Assembly: GCA_002428055.1 (NCBI GenBank)
Contig: DIZY01000028.1
Coordinates: 1-15,295 of the forward strand
From: Helicobacteraceae bacterium UBA6016
Lineage (GTDB): Bacteria > Campylobacterota > Campylobacteria > Campylobacterales > UBA6016
Direction of reading: 5' to 3'
DNA length: 15,295 bases
The translations under genes and the position numbers were made by a program. Below are positions 14,296-15,295 of the stretch, one piece after another (the stretch's first letter is position 1; each line of letters opens with the position of its first letter). Below the pieces are notes generated by a model. The model saw only the letters and a list, made by a program, of their open reading frames with translations. It was not told where the DNA came from and searched no databases.

Positions 14296-14312
14296 TTTTT
14301 TACTGTAAAAAA
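14296..14312. promoter_or_regulatory. AT-rich palindrome between divergent genes, possible operator
   Basis: TTTTTTAC and GTAAAAAA are perfect 8-bp arms around a single central T. The palindrome lies just upstream of the minus-strand -10 element, where a -35 box would be, and about 70 bases before the addB start. A regulator bound here could control either or both genes. Long A and T runs make chance symmetry easier, so the call is tentative. Confidence 0.35.
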
Positions 14313-14343
14313 TGCTTTGTAGGGCTATTAAGTCAATAGCGTT

Positions 14344-14349
14344 TATGAT
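14344..14349 (+). promoter_or_regulatory. Possible -10 element for addB
   Basis: TATGAT lies about 32 bases before the proposed TTG start of addB, on the plus strand between the two divergent starts. It is a five-of-six match to TATAAT, with no convincing -35 box. Weak evidence. Confidence 0.3.
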
Positions 14350-14381
14350 ATTTGCCGCAGTTTCACACAAAAGGCTTTTTC

Positions 14382-15295
14382 TTGCTAGTACTACCATCAA
14401 AAACACTATTTGTTTTTCAAACAAGCAGAAGGCTTCAAAACTTCTTAGCAGACAACCAAAACACCCTTTTACACGCTTCAAACCTCTCCGACTTTATAGA
14501 CAAAAGCGCCCTCGTGGACGGTAAAGCCGGAGTTTCGCACTCCGCAAGGCTCTCAGTACTTAGGCGTGTTGCCCAGCGTATTGATATGGGTAGGCTAGGA
14601 TTTGAGAGAAGTTTTTTGGATTTTTTGTCTCATAGTGATTTTTTGTTTAGCTTTTTTGAGGAGCTGAGGGCGGAGCGAAAGAGCATAGACGATATACGGG
14701 GAGAGGATATTTACGCCGCTTTTGAAGACCATTTGGGTGTGCTTGAAGAGCTGTTTGGCGAGTACAAAAAAGAGCTGGACGCTCTGGGGGCTTACGACTT
14801 CATATCGGTGGATGAGTGGAAGATAAACGCCTCTTATCTGCAAAACTTCGATGAAATCGTCATAGAATCCATGGGGCTCTTCACCGCTTTTGAGCTTTTC
14901 GTGCTTGAAGAGGCGGCGAAAATAACACCGCTAAAACTCCGTTTTTCGCTAGACAGGTACAACAAAAAAATGGCAAAAAAATTCTCTTCAATAGGCGTAG
15001 ATGTGGGCGACGCCGAGGGCGTATTGCTCATCGATGTCAGCGCAAAAAAGCTTCTTTCCGCTACTCCTGCGCCGCTACAAGCTCTAAAAACAAGAGCCTA
15101 CAGACTCAAAAACAGAGCTTACGAAGCCCCCTTTGCGATGAGCATGATAGCCGAGTTTATCGAAGCGGGGTATGAGTCCCAGCGCATAGCCGTCGTGCTT
15201 GTCGATGAGGGATATGCCCAGATGTTGCGGCTTTTTGATAGGCAGGCAAACCTCAATTTTGCATTCGGCGAGCCGCTCTCAAAGACGAAGATATA
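14382..15295 (+). CDS. addB: AddB-like helicase/nuclease subunit, N-terminal part (partial)
   Basis: A frame open from 14349 to the right edge encodes a protein of at least 304 residues. It resembles the N-terminal part of the Campylobacterota AddB-type recombination protein: LFVFQTSRRLQNFL near the start, the segment around DFISVDEWKINASYLQNFDEI, FTAFELFVLEEAAKITPLKL, and IAVVLVDEGYAQMLRLFDRQ followed by NFAFGEPLSKTKI. AddAB processes double-strand breaks for RecA-dependent repair; AddB has an inactivated helicase-like part and a C-terminal PD-(D/E)XK nuclease that would lie beyond the window. No Walker A GKS/T motif is visible in the N-terminal 30 residues. The proposed start is TTG 14382, with AAAAGG seven bases upstream; TTG 14352 is another in-frame option. 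It is divergent from the diguanylate cyclase gene. The family call comes from recalled sequence pattern and is moderately strong. Confidence 0.78.
   Translation, partial: MLVLPSKTLFVFQTSRRLQNFLADNQNTLLHASNLSDFIDKSALVDGKAGVSHSARLSVLRRVAQRIDMGRLGFERSFLDFLSHSDFLFSFFEELRAERKSIDDIRGEDIYAAFEDHLGVLEELFGEYKKELDALGAYDFISVDEWKINASYLQNFDEIVIESMGLFTAFELFVLEEAAKITPLKLRFSLDRYNKKMAKKFSSIGVDVGDAEGVLLIDVSAKKLLSATPAPLQALKTRAYRLKNRAYEAPFAMSMIAEFIEAGYESQRIAVVLVDEGYAQMLRLFDRQANLNFAFGEPLSKTKI

Noticed and set aside
14251..14481. N-terminal extension of the diguanylate cyclase up to TTG 14481
   Set aside because: It would cover the promoter-like TATAAT at 14292-14287 and overlap about 100 bases of addB. The extension shows no domain, while TTG 14250 has a well-spaced ribosome binding site. 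It is kept as an alternative, not as the main call.
14528..14544. 6-bp GC-containing hairpin (CGGAGT/ACTCCG)
   Set aside because: It lies inside the addB coding frame with no T-run after it, so it is more likely incidental than a terminator.

Overview
The window looks like a piece of chromosome from a free-living Campylobacterota (epsilonproteobacterial) species, perhaps close to Sulfurimonas, Sulfuricurvum or Sulfurospirillum. This rests on the AT-rich sequence, short spacers and overlapping genes, a histidine kinase with an HQWRQPLN-type H-box, an AddB-like recombination nuclease subunit and a J-domain protein of a type I associate with this group. The genus is inference.

Region 1 (1-5929, + strand) is a chemosensory gene cluster. 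In order it holds the C-terminal end of a methyl-accepting chemotaxis protein, a small STAS-like protein, CheA (HPt, ligand-type insert, dimerisation, ATPase and CheW-like domains, no receiver), CheR, a histidine-kinase-like ATPase with Asn in place of the phosphoacceptor His, CheD, and a full-length CheB (receiver plus methylesterase). It differs from the Campylobacter/Helicobacter core pathway as I know it, where CheA carries a receiver and CheB lacks one, so it is probably an additional chemosensory system. No CheW or CheY is encoded in the visible part; they may lie upstream. Genes abut or overlap by a few bases, which suggests one operon.

Region 2 (5926-8482, + strand) continues with tight overlaps: a D-2-hydroxyacid dehydrogenase that overlaps cheB by ATGA, a YihY/BrkB-family membrane protein that overlaps the dehydrogenase, and a protein with a C-terminal J-domain. 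A perfect 9-bp hairpin just before the J-domain gene buries its likely ribosome binding site.

Region 3 (8488-12594, + strand) starts at a new promoter-like element whose predicted transcript would begin at or beside the start codon. It encodes a soluble PAS-PAS histidine kinase, a membrane protein with a large double-Cache-like periplasmic domain but no output domain, a guanine-deaminase-type enzyme, and a periplasmic beta-carbonic anhydrase with a repeated Lys-rich tail. The kinase and the Cache protein look like two halves of one signalling system.

Region 4 (12610-15295) holds a minus-strand response regulator with two receivers, a PAS and a GGEEF diguanylate cyclase domain, convergent with the carbonic anhydrase gene. 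It is divergent from the 5' part of addB, which runs off the right edge. About 130 bp between the two starts carries promoter-like elements and an AT-rich palindrome. No stretch above 300 bases lacks a gene. I saw no tRNA, rRNA, CRISPR array or insertion sequence.

Much of the window concerns signalling: chemosensory methylation control (CheR/CheB/CheD), a two-component kinase, and a c-di-GMP synthase, with a few metabolic and housekeeping genes between. The oddest element is the kinase-like protein inside the che cluster whose phosphorylation site is missing.
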